From an uncultured Clostridia bacterium (lineage in GTDB: Bacteria > Bacillota > Clostridia > Christensenellales > Borkfalkiaceae): a stretch of DNA of 36,659 nt. The notes under the pieces were generated by a model. The model worked only from the letters and a program-made list of their open reading frames with translations, made no database searches and was not told the origin of the DNA. The number at the start of each line of letters is the position of its first letter. Position 1 is the stretch's first letter. A program made the translations under genes and the position numbers. Of this stretch, positions 1 to 8,280 are shown one piece after another. The stretch lies in assembly GCA_944368065.1 (NCBI GenBank), contig CALVWV010000049.1:1-36659 (forward strand), read 5' to 3'.

Positions 1-111
1 CCTCCTGTCATTTTAAGTGATGCGGTCGCCAAACCTTCACTTATCTTAACACGGAGGTTTTTATTTACTAAAGTCTTTTTTATCGTCCCCCAGTAGAACT
101 GGGGGTTTTTT
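1..111 (+). ncRNA. 3' tail of a plus-strand transcript, identity unknown
   Basis: The first 60 bases can fold with CCTCC (1-5) against GGAGG (53-57) and an inner AAGTGA/TCACTT stem, followed by a T run. A second hairpin (87-105, CCCCCAGT against ACTGGGGG) ends in six T, a clear Rho-independent terminator for plus-strand transcription. No plus-strand reading frame fits, so this is the end of an RNA gene or a 3' UTR that begins outside the window. I do not recognise the RNA. Confidence 0.45.
87..111 (+). terminator. Rho-independent terminator
   Basis: An 8-bp stem (87-94 with 98-105) and a three-base loop are followed by T6 at 106-111. It ends whatever plus-strand transcript enters the window from the left. 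Confidence 0.8.
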
Positions 112-132
112 CAAGCTAAAGCGCCAAGAAAA

Positions 133-159
133 GCCGCCGCGCAAGTCTTGCGCGGCGGC
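133..159 (-). terminator. Terminator hairpin after glgB
   Basis: A near-perfect GC-rich inverted repeat (133-145 with 147-159) lies 15 bases past the glgB stop. On the minus strand it is followed by TTTTCTT. It probably ends the glgB transcript. Confidence 0.75.
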
Positions 160-173
160 AAATTTTATTTTTA

Positions 174-2264
174 TCAGTCTTTTTTATCCTCGGCTTTTAC
201 CGCCGCTTTGCGCGCCCTGATTTTAGCTATGGTCACGCCCTTCTTTTTTACCGCCGACTTATCTTCAGCCTTTGCGGGAGCGGCAACCTTGGGCACGTGC
301 TTGTTGTCGCTTTTAGCGGCCTCGTGCTCCTGCTTTACGCGGCGGCGCACCTTGCGCTCCTCTTCCTTTTCCTCTTCCGTGCTTTCGTGGTAGGGAACGG
401 CAAATATGAGCGATTCGTAAGGTCTGAGCTTTATTACCAGGCGGTAAGGTCTGCCGTCGCACTCCTCCTTTATTGCCGTCAGAGAATATTCTTCCTCGTC
501 GGCGTAGGTGGAGAATATCTTTACATAGTCGCCGGATACGGGTACGCCTATTTCTATGGGGTCGCGGAATACGGGAGCAAAGTTGTGCACGAACACGAGC
601 GCGTCGTTGTAGTTCCAGGGATTGCGCCTTATAAAACTGAATATGTTGCGCATATAGTCGCCGCTGTTTATCCACTCGAACACGTTCTTTTTGCCCGCGT
701 CGTTATGAAGCACGGAGTGCGACGTGTAGAGGTGCAGAAGCTTGCGGTAGCAGTCCATTATGTCCCTGTGGCCGGGGTCGTTGCAAAGTCCCCACTGCAG
801 TTCGCCCTTATAGTCCCATTCGGCTTCCTGACCGAAATCCTGACCCATGAAGAGCAGTTTTTTGCCGGGGTGACCCATCATCATCGTATAGGCGGTTTTG
901 AGCGCGCCGAATTTATCCTGATGAGTGCCCGCCATTTTATTGAACATTGAGCCCTTGCCGTGAACGACTTCGTCGTGCGAAAGGACGAGTATGTAATTTT
1001 CGTCGAACACGTAATCGAACGTGCTCGTCATAAGGTGGTGCTTGTAGCGGCGGAATACGGGGTCCTCGTTATAATAGCGGATGGTATCGTTCATCCAGCC
1101 CATATCCCACTTAAGTCCGAAGCCGAGCCCCTCGTCCTTCGCGGGAGCGGTTACGCCCGAAACTATGGAGCTGTCCTCCGCGATAATGAAAGCCGAAGTG
1201 CGCTGGCGGAGTACGGTGTTCAGATGACGGAAGAACTCAAAGCTTTCCATATTGAAGTCGGTGCCGTACTTGTTGGGACGCCACTTTTCCCTGCCGAAGC
1301 TGTTGTAAAGCATTGCCGCAACTGCGTCGGCGCGGAGCGCGTCCACGTGATATACGTTTACCCAGAAGAACGCCGAAGCTATGAGGAAGTTTGAAACTTC
1401 GGGCTTGCCGAGGTCGAAAGCCTTGGTGCCCCACTGCGGATATTCGGCGCGCAGGGGGTCGGCATACTCGTAAAGGGGAGTGCCGTCAAACCAGTCGAGA
1501 CCGAACTCATCCTTGGGGAAGTGCGCGGGAACCCAGTCCAGAATGACGCCTATGCCGTTTTTGTGCATATAATCGACGAAGTACATGAAGTCCTGAGGGC
1601 TGCCGTAGCGCGACGTGGGCGAAAAATACCCCGTAACCTGATAGCCCCATGAACCGTCGAACGGATATTCGCAAATGCCCATAACTTCGATATGGGTATA
1701 GCCCATATACTTTACGTACTCGCACAGCTCGTGCGCGAGGCGGCGGTAGTCGAGGAATTTATCCTCGTCCCACCACTTTTCCCAGTCCTTTTTCCAGCTG
1801 CCGAGGTGCACTTCATATACCGCCATGGGCTTTTCGAGGAAGTTTTCCTCAGCTTTCTGCTTGCGCCATTCATCGTCGCCCCACTCGTATTTTGTAAGGT
1901 CGGCGACGACGGATGCGTTTGCGGGACGGAGCTCGGAAGCGTACGCGTAAGGGTCGGCTTTCATTACTTCCGAACCGTCGGCGCGGACTATGAGATATTT
2001 ATACTTAACCCCCTCGCACATGCCGGGAACGAAGAGCTCCCACATGCAGTCGTCGACTTTTTCCATTACGTCGCGCCAGGGCGTCCAGCCGTTTCCGTCC
2101 GAAACCACGCATACGGCGCGCGCCGAGGGCGCCCATAAAACAAAATGCACGCCGCGCACGCCGTTTTCTTCGGTGATGTGCGCGCCCATTTTATTGTAGA
2201 GCTCGTAATGCACGCCGTGGTGGAAATAGTATCTGTCCAGGTCGGTAAAAAATCTTTTAACCAT
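174..2264 (-). CDS. glgB: 1,4-alpha-glucan branching enzyme
   Basis: GlgB makes the alpha-1,6 branch points of glycogen in the cytoplasm. The order is an N-terminal CBM48-like domain (about residues 15-110) and then a GH13 barrel. The hallmark regions are readable: DALRADAV with the nucleophile Asp, IIAEDSS with the acid/base Glu, and LSHDEVVHGKGS with the third Asp, all characteristic of branching enzymes. The frame is open to a TTG at 2306, but that codon lies inside a hairpin. The chosen ATG at 2264 has GGGGG five bases upstream; a second ATG, one codon earlier at 2267, has a spacing of only two. The protein is about 696 residues. The last 70 or so are a Glu/Lys/Ala-rich tail past the expected C-terminal beta domain, which is unusual. 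It lies downstream of a GH13 amylase on the same strand, with a stable hairpin between them. glgA and glgC are not in the window. Confidence 0.95.
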   Translation of the reverse strand: MVKRFFTDLDRYYFHHGVHYELYNKMGAHITEENGVRGVHFVLWAPSARAVCVVSDGNGWTPWRDVMEKVDDCMWELFVPGMCEGVKYKYLIVRADGSEVMKADPYAYASELRPANASVVADLTKYEWGDDEWRKQKAEENFLEKPMAVYEVHLGSWKKDWEKWWDEDKFLDYRRLAHELCEYVKYMGYTHIEVMGICEYPFDGSWGYQVTGYFSPTSRYGSPQDFMYFVDYMHKNGIGVILDWVPAHFPKDEFGLDWFDGTPLYEYADPLRAEYPQWGTKAFDLGKPEVSNFLIASAFFWVNVYHVDALRADAVAAMLYNSFGREKWRPNKYGTDFNMESFEFFRHLNTVLRQRTSAFIIAEDSSIVSGVTAPAKDEGLGFGLKWDMGWMNDTIRYYNEDPVFRRYKHHLMTSTFDYVFDENYILVLSHDEVVHGKGSMFNKMAGTHQDKFGALKTAYTMMMGHPGKKLLFMGQDFGQEAEWDYKGELQWGLCNDPGHRDIMDCYRKLLHLYTSHSVLHNDAGKKNVFEWINSGDYMRNIFSFIRRNPWNYNDALVFVHNFAPVFRDPIEIGVPVSGDYVKIFSTYADEEEYSLTAIKEECDGRPYRLVIKLRPYESLIFAVPYHESTEEEKEEERKVRRRVKQEHEAAKSDNKHVPKVAAPAKAEDKSAVKKKGVTIAKIRARKAAVKAEDKKD

Positions 2265-2298
2265 CATATCCCCCAAATTTTTCTTAGTTTGTTTTTTA

Positions 2299-2335
2299 TG
2301 CGGCAACGCCGCTTTTTAAGCGCGGCGTTGCCGCA
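2299..2335 (-). other. Perfect 14-bp hairpin between amylase and glgB
   Basis: TGCGGCAACGCCGC (2299-2312) pairs perfectly with 2322-2335 around a 9-base loop. On the minus strand it is followed by A-rich sequence, not a T run, so it is not a typical terminator. An intercistronic RNA-stability or processing element in the glgB leader is an inference. Confidence 0.6.
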
Positions 2336-2436
2336 CTACTTTTAACTTGTTTAAATAAATTGCCCCGCATATATGCCTTAATCAATGCAGTTTTGCGCGG
2401 CCGCAGACATTTCCCGTTCAATGCGTGCCGAAAAAT

Positions 2437-4506
2437 TCAGTTAAGGAACATGCTCATCTGCTGGTTATTGTGCCCCCTGCCGCCCAGCCTGCAACTGAAC
2501 ACGCAGGCAGATTTTGCGGGCAGAGTAATGTGAAATCTGCCGTATTTTACGGCGTATTCCTGCCCCGAGGCAAATTCGCTTGCCGTAGCAACCTCAAGCT
2601 TCATTCTGCTGCTGTCGCGCACGCCCGCCTCCCATACGGGAAGGCTCAAGGTAATCTCTTCGTCGCGTACGTTCACGGCGACAACGGCGCAGTCTTCGGC
2701 ATCGAAGCGGGCATAAGCTATATAACCGTGACCCGCGTCCAGTTTTTTGACCGAACCCATCTTGAGGCAGTGCACCCTTTTGCGCACGGCAATCAGCTTT
2801 TTGTGGAACTCTATCAGCGATTTATCCTCCGAGCCCCACGGGTAAGTTCTGCGGCTGTCGGGGTCCGTCCAGCCCACCTGACCCGCCTCGTCGGCGTAAT
2901 ATATTCCCGGGCAGCCCGGCCACGTCATCTGAATTGTCACGGCAAGTTCGAAAACGCGCTTGTCGATACCCTGACCCGCCGCTTCGGGTCCGACTGAATC
3001 CGTTCTGCCTACCCTGCGGTTGGTGCGGGTGAGAAAACGCGAATGGTCGTGATTGGAGAGCTGGTTGAGCGCCGAATCGAGGGAAGGCCTCGGAAAGCGG
3101 CTCATATTCCTGAACATGCTGTCGAAGAAGTAAATGCCGTCGCCGAGAAGCCTGTCGTCGCGCGAGTCTGAGTGCTTTTCCATGCCCGTAAGAAACCACG
3201 TTACGGGCTCCATGAAGGCGTCGTAATTCATTACCGTATCCCACTGCTTGCCGTCGAACCACGCTGACGGGTCGCCGTAGTGCTCGGCGAAGATAAAAGC
3301 TTCGGGATTGGCCTGGCGCACTCTTTTGCGGAATCTTGTCCAGAACCAGTGGTTAAAGTAGGACGAATGACCGAGGTCCGCGGCTACGTCAAGCCGCCAG
3401 CCGTCCACGTTGTACGGCGCGGCCACCCACTTTTCGCCTATCTTCATGATCGCCTCTATAAGCTCGGGCGACTGTTCGTAGTTGAGTTTGGGCAGCGTTT
3501 CGTGACCCCACCAGCCTTCGTACCCCGAATAGTTTTCATTGGGGCGGTCGAACTGGAAGTAGTTGCGGTAAGGGCTTATTACCGACTGGTACGCGCCGTC
3601 TTCAAATCCCTCTTTATTGAGGTAAATGCCCTCCCTGTCCAGCCATTTGTTGAAAGAACCGCAATGGTTGAACACGCCGTCTATTATTATCTTCATGCCG
3701 CGGCGGTGCACTTCCTTGACCAGATCCGCGAAAAACGCGTTGCTTTCGTCGAGGTTTACCTGCGAGGTTATGCGCTTTATATACCTGCGCGCAAAGCCGT
3801 TGTGCTTCTCCCAGTCCGCCATGGCGTAGGGCTCGTCCTCCCTTATTATCGCAAGGTGAGGGTCGATGTGGTCGTAGTCCTGCGTGTCGTACTTATGGTT
3901 CGACGGCGAAACGAAAATCGGGTTGAAGTATATTGCGTCTATGCCGAGGTCCTGAAGATAATCGAGCTTTTTCATTACGCCCTGCAAATCGCCGCCGTAG
4001 AAGTTTGCCACGTCCATCTTTTCGGGGTATTTGTTCCAGTAAGCTACCTTACGGCTGTGCTGGTTGATGTAGTAATATTCGTTGTTTTCAACATCGTTTG
4101 AGGGGTCGCCGTTGAAAAACCTGTCAACAAAAATCTGGTAGACCACGGCTCCCTTCGCCCAGTCGGGTACTTTGAAGCCGGGTATGAACGAAAAGTTGTA
4201 TTCGGACTGGTTGTTTTCCACCCAGCCGAGCTTGTTGTAGCAGACTTTGTCGTCCTCGTCATAGATTACGAAATAATAGCTTACCGGGTCCTGCGTGCAG
4301 GTAAGCTTTATGGAATAATAATCGAAAGTGCCGTCCGTGCGCGACTTGGTCATTTCCTTTTTTATGCCGTTGATTACGGCATATGCGCGCGTCACGTCGT
4401 TTGCAAGGGTGCGCAGGGTTATGGTAACCAGATCGCCCTTTACAGGTTCGTACGGAGTGCGGTAGCTTTCAGTTTCATCGCTGAAAAGCGCCATTCTGTT
4501 TATCAT
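2437..4506 (-). CDS. GH13 alpha-glucosidase of the neopullulanase / cyclomaltodextrinase type
   Basis: This 689-residue enzyme probably hydrolyses maltodextrins, cyclodextrins or pullulan. The first 120 residues resemble the CBM34-type N domain of these enzymes. The catalytic barrel shows GVFNHCG (region I), GWRLDVAAD with the nucleophile (II), FIFAEHYGD with the acid/base Glu (III) and LSNHDHSRF (IV). LPKLN matches the fifth conserved region (MPKLN) that marks the neopullulanase/cyclomaltodextrinase subfamily. There is no signal peptide, so it should be cytoplasmic and act on imported oligosaccharides or internal glycogen. The ATG at 4506 has AAAGGA nine bases upstream. A near-consensus promoter lies at 4613-4641. 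glgB follows on the same strand, which suggests joint control of alpha-glucan turnover. The exact substrate cannot be read from sequence. Confidence 0.92.
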   Translation of the reverse strand: MINRMALFSDETESYRTPYEPVKGDLVTITLRTLANDVTRAYAVINGIKKEMTKSRTDGTFDYYSIKLTCTQDPVSYYFVIYDEDDKVCYNKLGWVENNQSEYNFSFIPGFKVPDWAKGAVVYQIFVDRFFNGDPSNDVENNEYYYINQHSRKVAYWNKYPEKMDVANFYGGDLQGVMKKLDYLQDLGIDAIYFNPIFVSPSNHKYDTQDYDHIDPHLAIIREDEPYAMADWEKHNGFARRYIKRITSQVNLDESNAFFADLVKEVHRRGMKIIIDGVFNHCGSFNKWLDREGIYLNKEGFEDGAYQSVISPYRNYFQFDRPNENYSGYEGWWGHETLPKLNYEQSPELIEAIMKIGEKWVAAPYNVDGWRLDVAADLGHSSYFNHWFWTRFRKRVRQANPEAFIFAEHYGDPSAWFDGKQWDTVMNYDAFMEPVTWFLTGMEKHSDSRDDRLLGDGIYFFDSMFRNMSRFPRPSLDSALNQLSNHDHSRFLTRTNRRVGRTDSVGPEAAGQGIDKRVFELAVTIQMTWPGCPGIYYADEAGQVGWTDPDSRRTYPWGSEDKSLIEFHKKLIAVRKRVHCLKMGSVKKLDAGHGYIAYARFDAEDCAVVAVNVRDEEITLSLPVWEAGVRDSSRMKLEVATASEFASGQEYAVKYGRFHITLPAKSACVFSCRLGGRGHNNQQMSMFLN

Positions 4507-4612
4507 AATTTTTTGTCCTTTAAGTCAGGCCTTGAGTATAATTGATTATGTTTATAAAATACAGATTTGTGCCGCACAAAAAAGCAACGCGGCACGGCTT
4601 TTTACTTTTTAA

Positions 4613-4641
4613 ATTTTACCATACGGCGGCATAAAAGTCAA
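4613..4641 (-). promoter_or_regulatory. Promoter of the GH13 amylase
   Basis: On the minus strand TTGACT (4641-4636) and TAAAAT (4618-4613) are separated by 17 bases. Transcription would start near 4606, giving a leader of about 100 nt that contains a 7-bp hairpin. I see no convincing CcpA cre site. Confidence 0.75.
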
Positions 4642-4942
4642 TATGCTTTTTTGCGGGAAAAAGGGCATATAATGCGGCCTGCGGGCGGCAAATGAAAGTA
4701 AACAGGCTTAAAATGAGGGCGCGCGGCGCGCGGATAAAAATCCGCGCGCCGCGCGCAAAATCACAGCGGCAAAAACTGACGCTTTCTGCCGCATTTTGAA
4801 AGCAAACTCAGCCGACGGCAAAGAATTTTCATACAAGCAAAAAACCGCCTTCAAAGGGCAGAATACTGCACATAAGAAAGTTTGCGGCAACAGCAATTTA
4901 CAAGCAGAAAACGGCCTGCAAACGGCAGAAGAATTTAACATG

Positions 4943-4974
4943 AAAAAAGCCGCACGCTTTCTGCGTGCGGCTTT
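4943..4974 (-). terminator. Terminator of the GT2 glycosyltransferase
   Basis: AAAGCCGCACGC pairs with GCGTGCGGCTTT (4946-4957 with 4963-4974) around a 5-base loop, with six T on the minus strand after the stem. It lies 11 bases past the stop at 4985. Confidence 0.9.
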
Positions 4975-4984
4975 AAAAAGTTTC

Positions 4985-6610
4985 TTATTTGTTCAAAGAC
5001 AGCGCTTTGCCGTACTTTACGCTGCCGCGCCTTAAAGGCAGGGCGCGCTCCGTCTCTTTGCCGTGAATGTAATTCCTGCGAACCTTTATGGGAAGGGTGA
5101 TGTTGGAAAGCAGAATTATGAACGGCGCCGCCAGGCAACCCGCCACTATATAAATCACGGGGAGTACGTTTCCGCACGAAATCCATGCGAGAGCGCCTAT
5201 CGCCACTCCGAAAAGAATGGAATCGAAGGAATACTTTAACACCTCTTTAAGCCTGAACTTGGTGGACTGTTTCGGCGTAACTATGAACACGGCTTTTCTT
5301 CCGCACAGACCGAGGAATACCGTTCTGAGCATCATTGGCGCAAGAGATGCGTACGTTGCTATGTTCAGTATGAAATAGGGTATCAGAAGGAAGAAGTTGC
5401 GGCTCTTTTTGTACGTGAACAGGTCGGGCAGCATGGGCGAGCAGAGGAATACAATCATCACCGCGTATACCGTCATCGAATAGCCGATTACGGGATACCC
5501 CGCAAAGCCGAGACCTATAAGGCAGAGCGTGAGTACAAGGCTGAGCACGGGAACTATGGGCAGGCTGTAGTGCGAAAGCATAAGGTCGAGCTTTTCGAAC
5601 CACCTCATATTGGAATGAGTTATTTCCTTGCCGAACTTCTTCATGTACTCAAGGTTGCCCTGCGTCCATTTGCACTGCCTCTTCTTAAGCGAGACGTAAT
5701 CGACGGGGAACTCCTCGTAGCAGAGAATGTCGGGCGCGTATATTATGCCGTAGCCCGCGTTTTTGATTTTTACCGCGAAAGAAATATCTTCCGCCACGAC
5801 GAGGGGGAAACCGCCCGTCGCTTCGTAACAAGCGCGGCTTACCGTCATGCCGTGACCTATAAGCGCATTTGCGCCGTAGAAGTTTTTGACGACCTGAATG
5901 GTTTCGCCGTTGCTGCCTACGCTCAGGCCCATAAGGCGCTGGAATACGTTGCCGCCCTGCGTCGCCTTGTGGCGCGCCTGTACGGTGCCGCAGTTTTTAT
6001 CGTAATTGAAGTACTTTAAAACGCCTTCTATATAGTCGGGAGGAATGACCTCGTCGCTGTCAAGAACTACAAAATAATCGTAGTCGGTTTTACCTTTTAA
6101 GTAATTGTTGAGGTTGCCCGCTTTGTAGCCCTTATGCTCTTTGCGGCGCACAACTTCGGCTCCGCAATCTGAGGCAAACCTGTCTATCTGCTTTTTGTAT
6201 TCGGGGTCGGAACTGTCGTCCAGGATAACCGTCCTGAAATTGCCGTAGTTCTGCCGCATGCTCTTTTTCAGAGCATCGGGATTGAAATCGTTGCAGGTGC
6301 AGTACAAAAGAAGAACTTCAGGCTCGCCGTCCTTCTCCCTGTCGTACTTGCGCACCGCGGAATAAACTTTTTCAAACTTTTTATGCATTACGGCATAAGT
6401 GAGCGAGAATATGAAATCCTTTATGCTGCCCAGCCATAAACATGCAAGAATGGCGGTGTTTACAGAGAGCAGCGCAATTATGATGCCTTTGCGCGCCCCG
6501 CCGTACCCGCCGACTCCGGCTATAAGCTGCCACAGCGAAACGCCCAAAAGCGCCACGCAGACCAGCCATAATACAATAACTACAGCATACGCCGTAGGTT
6601 TTTTGTTCAT
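4985..6610 (-). CDS. Membrane GT2 glycosyltransferase, cellulose-synthase-like
   Basis: The protein has 541 residues. Two TM segments at the N terminus (about 8-30 and 42-62) precede a cytoplasmic GT2 domain with DDS (131-133), DSD (184-186, metal and sugar-nucleotide binding), AED (273-275, position of the catalytic base) and RQCKW (311-315), a variant of the Q/R-x-x-R-W motif of processive synthases. Four or more TM segments follow (about 350-500). This layout is that of polymerising or lipid-linked glycan synthases in the plasma membrane. The product cannot be read. The ATG at 6610 has AAGGAG nine bases upstream. It has its own consensus promoter and terminator, so it is monocistronic, but it sits next to a GT4 enzyme and a flippase-like protein. 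No PilZ domain or bcsB-like partner is nearby. Confidence 0.85.
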   Translation of the reverse strand: MNKKPTAYAVVIVLWLVCVALLGVSLWQLIAGVGGYGGARKGIIIALLSVNTAILACLWLGSIKDFIFSLTYAVMHKKFEKVYSAVRKYDREKDGEPEVLLLYCTCNDFNPDALKKSMRQNYGNFRTVILDDSSDPEYKKQIDRFASDCGAEVVRRKEHKGYKAGNLNNYLKGKTDYDYFVVLDSDEVIPPDYIEGVLKYFNYDKNCGTVQARHKATQGGNVFQRLMGLSVGSNGETIQVVKNFYGANALIGHGMTVSRACYEATGGFPLVVAEDISFAVKIKNAGYGIIYAPDILCYEEFPVDYVSLKKRQCKWTQGNLEYMKKFGKEITHSNMRWFEKLDLMLSHYSLPIVPVLSLVLTLCLIGLGFAGYPVIGYSMTVYAVMIVFLCSPMLPDLFTYKKSRNFFLLIPYFILNIATYASLAPMMLRTVFLGLCGRKAVFIVTPKQSTKFRLKEVLKYSFDSILFGVAIGALAWISCGNVLPVIYIVAGCLAAPFIILLSNITLPIKVRRNYIHGKETERALPLRRGSVKYGKALSLNK

Positions 6611-6719
6611 CTGATTTTTCTCCTTGAGCCCCTCCGCTTTTTTGCGGACTCTGATTGATGATGCTGAAATCCCTGATTTTTATCTTATTTTTATTTTTAT
6701 CTTATTTTTAAGTATGCAT

Positions 6720-6748
6720 ATTATATTATTTATCGCCATAAATGTCAA
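6720..6748 (-). promoter_or_regulatory. Promoter of the GT2 gene
   Basis: On the minus strand a perfect TTGACA (6748-6743) and a perfect TATAAT (6725-6720) are separated by 17 bases. The leader would be about 100 nt. Confidence 0.85.
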
Positions 6749-6977
6749 CTTTGACACCGACATTGTATTTTGGCGTTATAAGAATTTTTAACATAACAAA
6801 TTCAGTTTATAATTAACAAACTTAACATAAATAATGATACTTAATAATAAGGCTGTATACCTTTTTATAGCGTGAATATGCCGTTTTATGCCCGAAATGC
6901 CGCAGAATTAATTAATCAGAATTCAATTTGTTTATTTATAACATTTTCTTCCGGCTATTCAGACGGTTAAAAATGTT

Positions 6978-7006
6978 AAAAACGCACGCTTGAAGCGTGC
7001 GTTTTT
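6978..7006 (-). terminator. Terminator of the GT4 gene
   Basis: AAAAACGCACGCTT pairs with its complement across 6978-7006, with T5 on both strands. It lies about 90 nt past the GT4 stop, the only gene it can serve. Confidence 0.8.
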
Positions 7007-7095
7007 ATGAATTATGTAAAAAATTCAAGAATTATTTACAGAAAATACGATTTGAATTGCATTTTCTACGTTTTTATCGCATTTTTGCGACAAAA

Positions 7096-8280
7096 TCATC
7101 GTTTTTTTGCATTATTCTCGGCTATTATGCGGGAATATTCCGCATCCGCATCCGCTACTGCGTCCCGCCAAGTGTAGACTATCGACGTGCAATTTTTGCA
7201 CACCCTGCCGTAATCGGAACTTTCAAAAATATTTTGTATTTTATCCGCCCAGAGGGGAACTTCGAGCTTTTCGCAATAGCCCGTCTCTCCGTCGGTCAGT
7301 ATTTCCGCCGCGCATGAGCCCGCGGGCACGAGCGATGGGGTGCGGCAGGACGCCGCTTCGAGCAGAACAAGCCCGAACGTATCGAACACCGACGGAAGAA
7401 GAAAGAGGTCGGCGCGGGCGTAAAACGCGCGCAATTTTTCCCGGTCGCCGATATATCCCGTAAAAATTATCGCATCCGCAAGCCCCATTTTTTCCACAGT
7501 TTTTTTATGCGCCTCGAGCTCGTCTCCGCCGCCCACAACGATAAATCTGCACCTTAAACCGCGGCGCTTAAGCTCGGCTATTACCGCAAAAGAAAACTTT
7601 AAATTTTTGACGGATACCACCCTTCCCGTATACAGCAGAATGCGTTCGTCGGGGGATATTCCGTACTCTTTTTCAATTTCCGAAGCCAAACGAGCCGTCT
7701 CTTCTGCGGAAGATACCGCCATATCCGTGCCGTTGCGCATGACCTTTATTTCGCCTTTATAGCCGTATTCGCGCAAAGTTTTTGCCGAGCTGTTGCTCAC
7801 CGCCCACACGTATTTTACTTTGTTCACGTTGCGCATTATGGCTTTCATCATTATGTAAGTTATAAAGCGCGAGCGGGTTACCCGCAAAAACTCGTCTTTG
7901 AATTTGGTGTGGAATGTGAACACTACTGGTATGCCGCGCTTTTTTGCATAGCGCACAAAATAAGCGCATATTGCAAACGGCGAATGCGCGTGCAGAATAT
8001 CCGGCTTAAGTTCGTCCAGATATTTTTTAAGCTTTACATCCGTGCCGGGCGTGGAATTGCGGAAGCTTAAAAAAGGCACTGCAAGGGAGCGGTTATGAAA
8101 AACTTCTCCGCAATACTCTTCTTCGCCCTGTTTATCTCTCTTTTTGCCGTAGGATGGCGCGACTATGGCGCAGTTCCAGTCTTTTTTTTCAAGCTCGGTG
8201 CGGTAGTTTGCGACGACGTTGGTAACCCCGTCAACCTGAGGGTACCACGCGTCTATGCCGAGCACAACGGTTTTACTCAT
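7096..8280 (-). CDS. GT4-family glycosyltransferase, glycolipid-synthase-like
   Basis: This 394-residue protein has the two-Rossmann (GT-B) layout of GT4 enzymes. The N-terminal half starts with an early Gly-containing segment (DAWYPQVDGVTNVV) and has HAHSPF and FTFHTKFKDE, typical of mono- and diglucosyl-diacylglycerol synthases and related lipid-acting enzymes. The C-terminal half has YTGRVVSVKN and SVFDTFGLVLLEAASC, the E-x7-E motif with Asp in the first position. It probably moves a hexose from a nucleotide sugar to a membrane lipid, but this is family-level inference. Its ATG overlaps the end of the upstream membrane protein by 8 bases, so the two are translationally coupled and likely work on the same envelope product. 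A terminator lies about 90 nt downstream. Confidence 0.88.
   Translation of the reverse strand: MSKTVVLGIDAWYPQVDGVTNVVANYRTELEKKDWNCAIVAPSYGKKRDKQGEEEYCGEVFHNRSLAVPFLSFRNSTPGTDVKLKKYLDELKPDILHAHSPFAICAYFVRYAKKRGIPVVFTFHTKFKDEFLRVTRSRFITYIMMKAIMRNVNKVKYVWAVSNSSAKTLREYGYKGEIKVMRNGTDMAVSSAEETARLASEIEKEYGISPDERILLYTGRVVSVKNLKFSFAVIAELKRRGLRCRFIVVGGGDELEAHKKTVEKMGLADAIIFTGYIGDREKLRAFYARADLFLLPSVFDTFGLVLLEAASCRTPSLVPAGSCAAEILTDGETGYCEKLEVPLWADKIQNIFESSDYGRVCKNCTSIVYTWRDAVADADAEYSRIIAENNAKKR

Larger units (their letters stand above)
4507..4984. other. 478-bp gap: amylase leader, long hairpin, terminator of the next gene
   Basis: No credible gene is seen. From left to right it holds the amylase 5' leader with a hairpin (GTGCCGC at 4569-4575 with GCGGCAC), the amylase promoter, a 17-bp perfect GC-rich hairpin (4719-4735 with 4740-4756, loop AAAA) without a T tail, a featureless A-rich stretch, and the terminator of the GT2 gene at 4943-4974. 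Confidence 0.6.
6611..7095. other. 485-bp AT-rich gap with GT2 promoter and GT4 terminator
   Basis: No gene is seen. The GT2 promoter is at 6720-6748 and the upstream gene's terminator at 6978-7006. The part between (about 6750-6975) is strongly AT-rich without clear structure. Confidence 0.6.

Noticed and set aside
4708-4941. 77-residue minus-strand frame in the amylase upstream gap
   Set aside because: It includes the 17-bp hairpin, has no ribosome site and a Cys/Phe-rich random composition.
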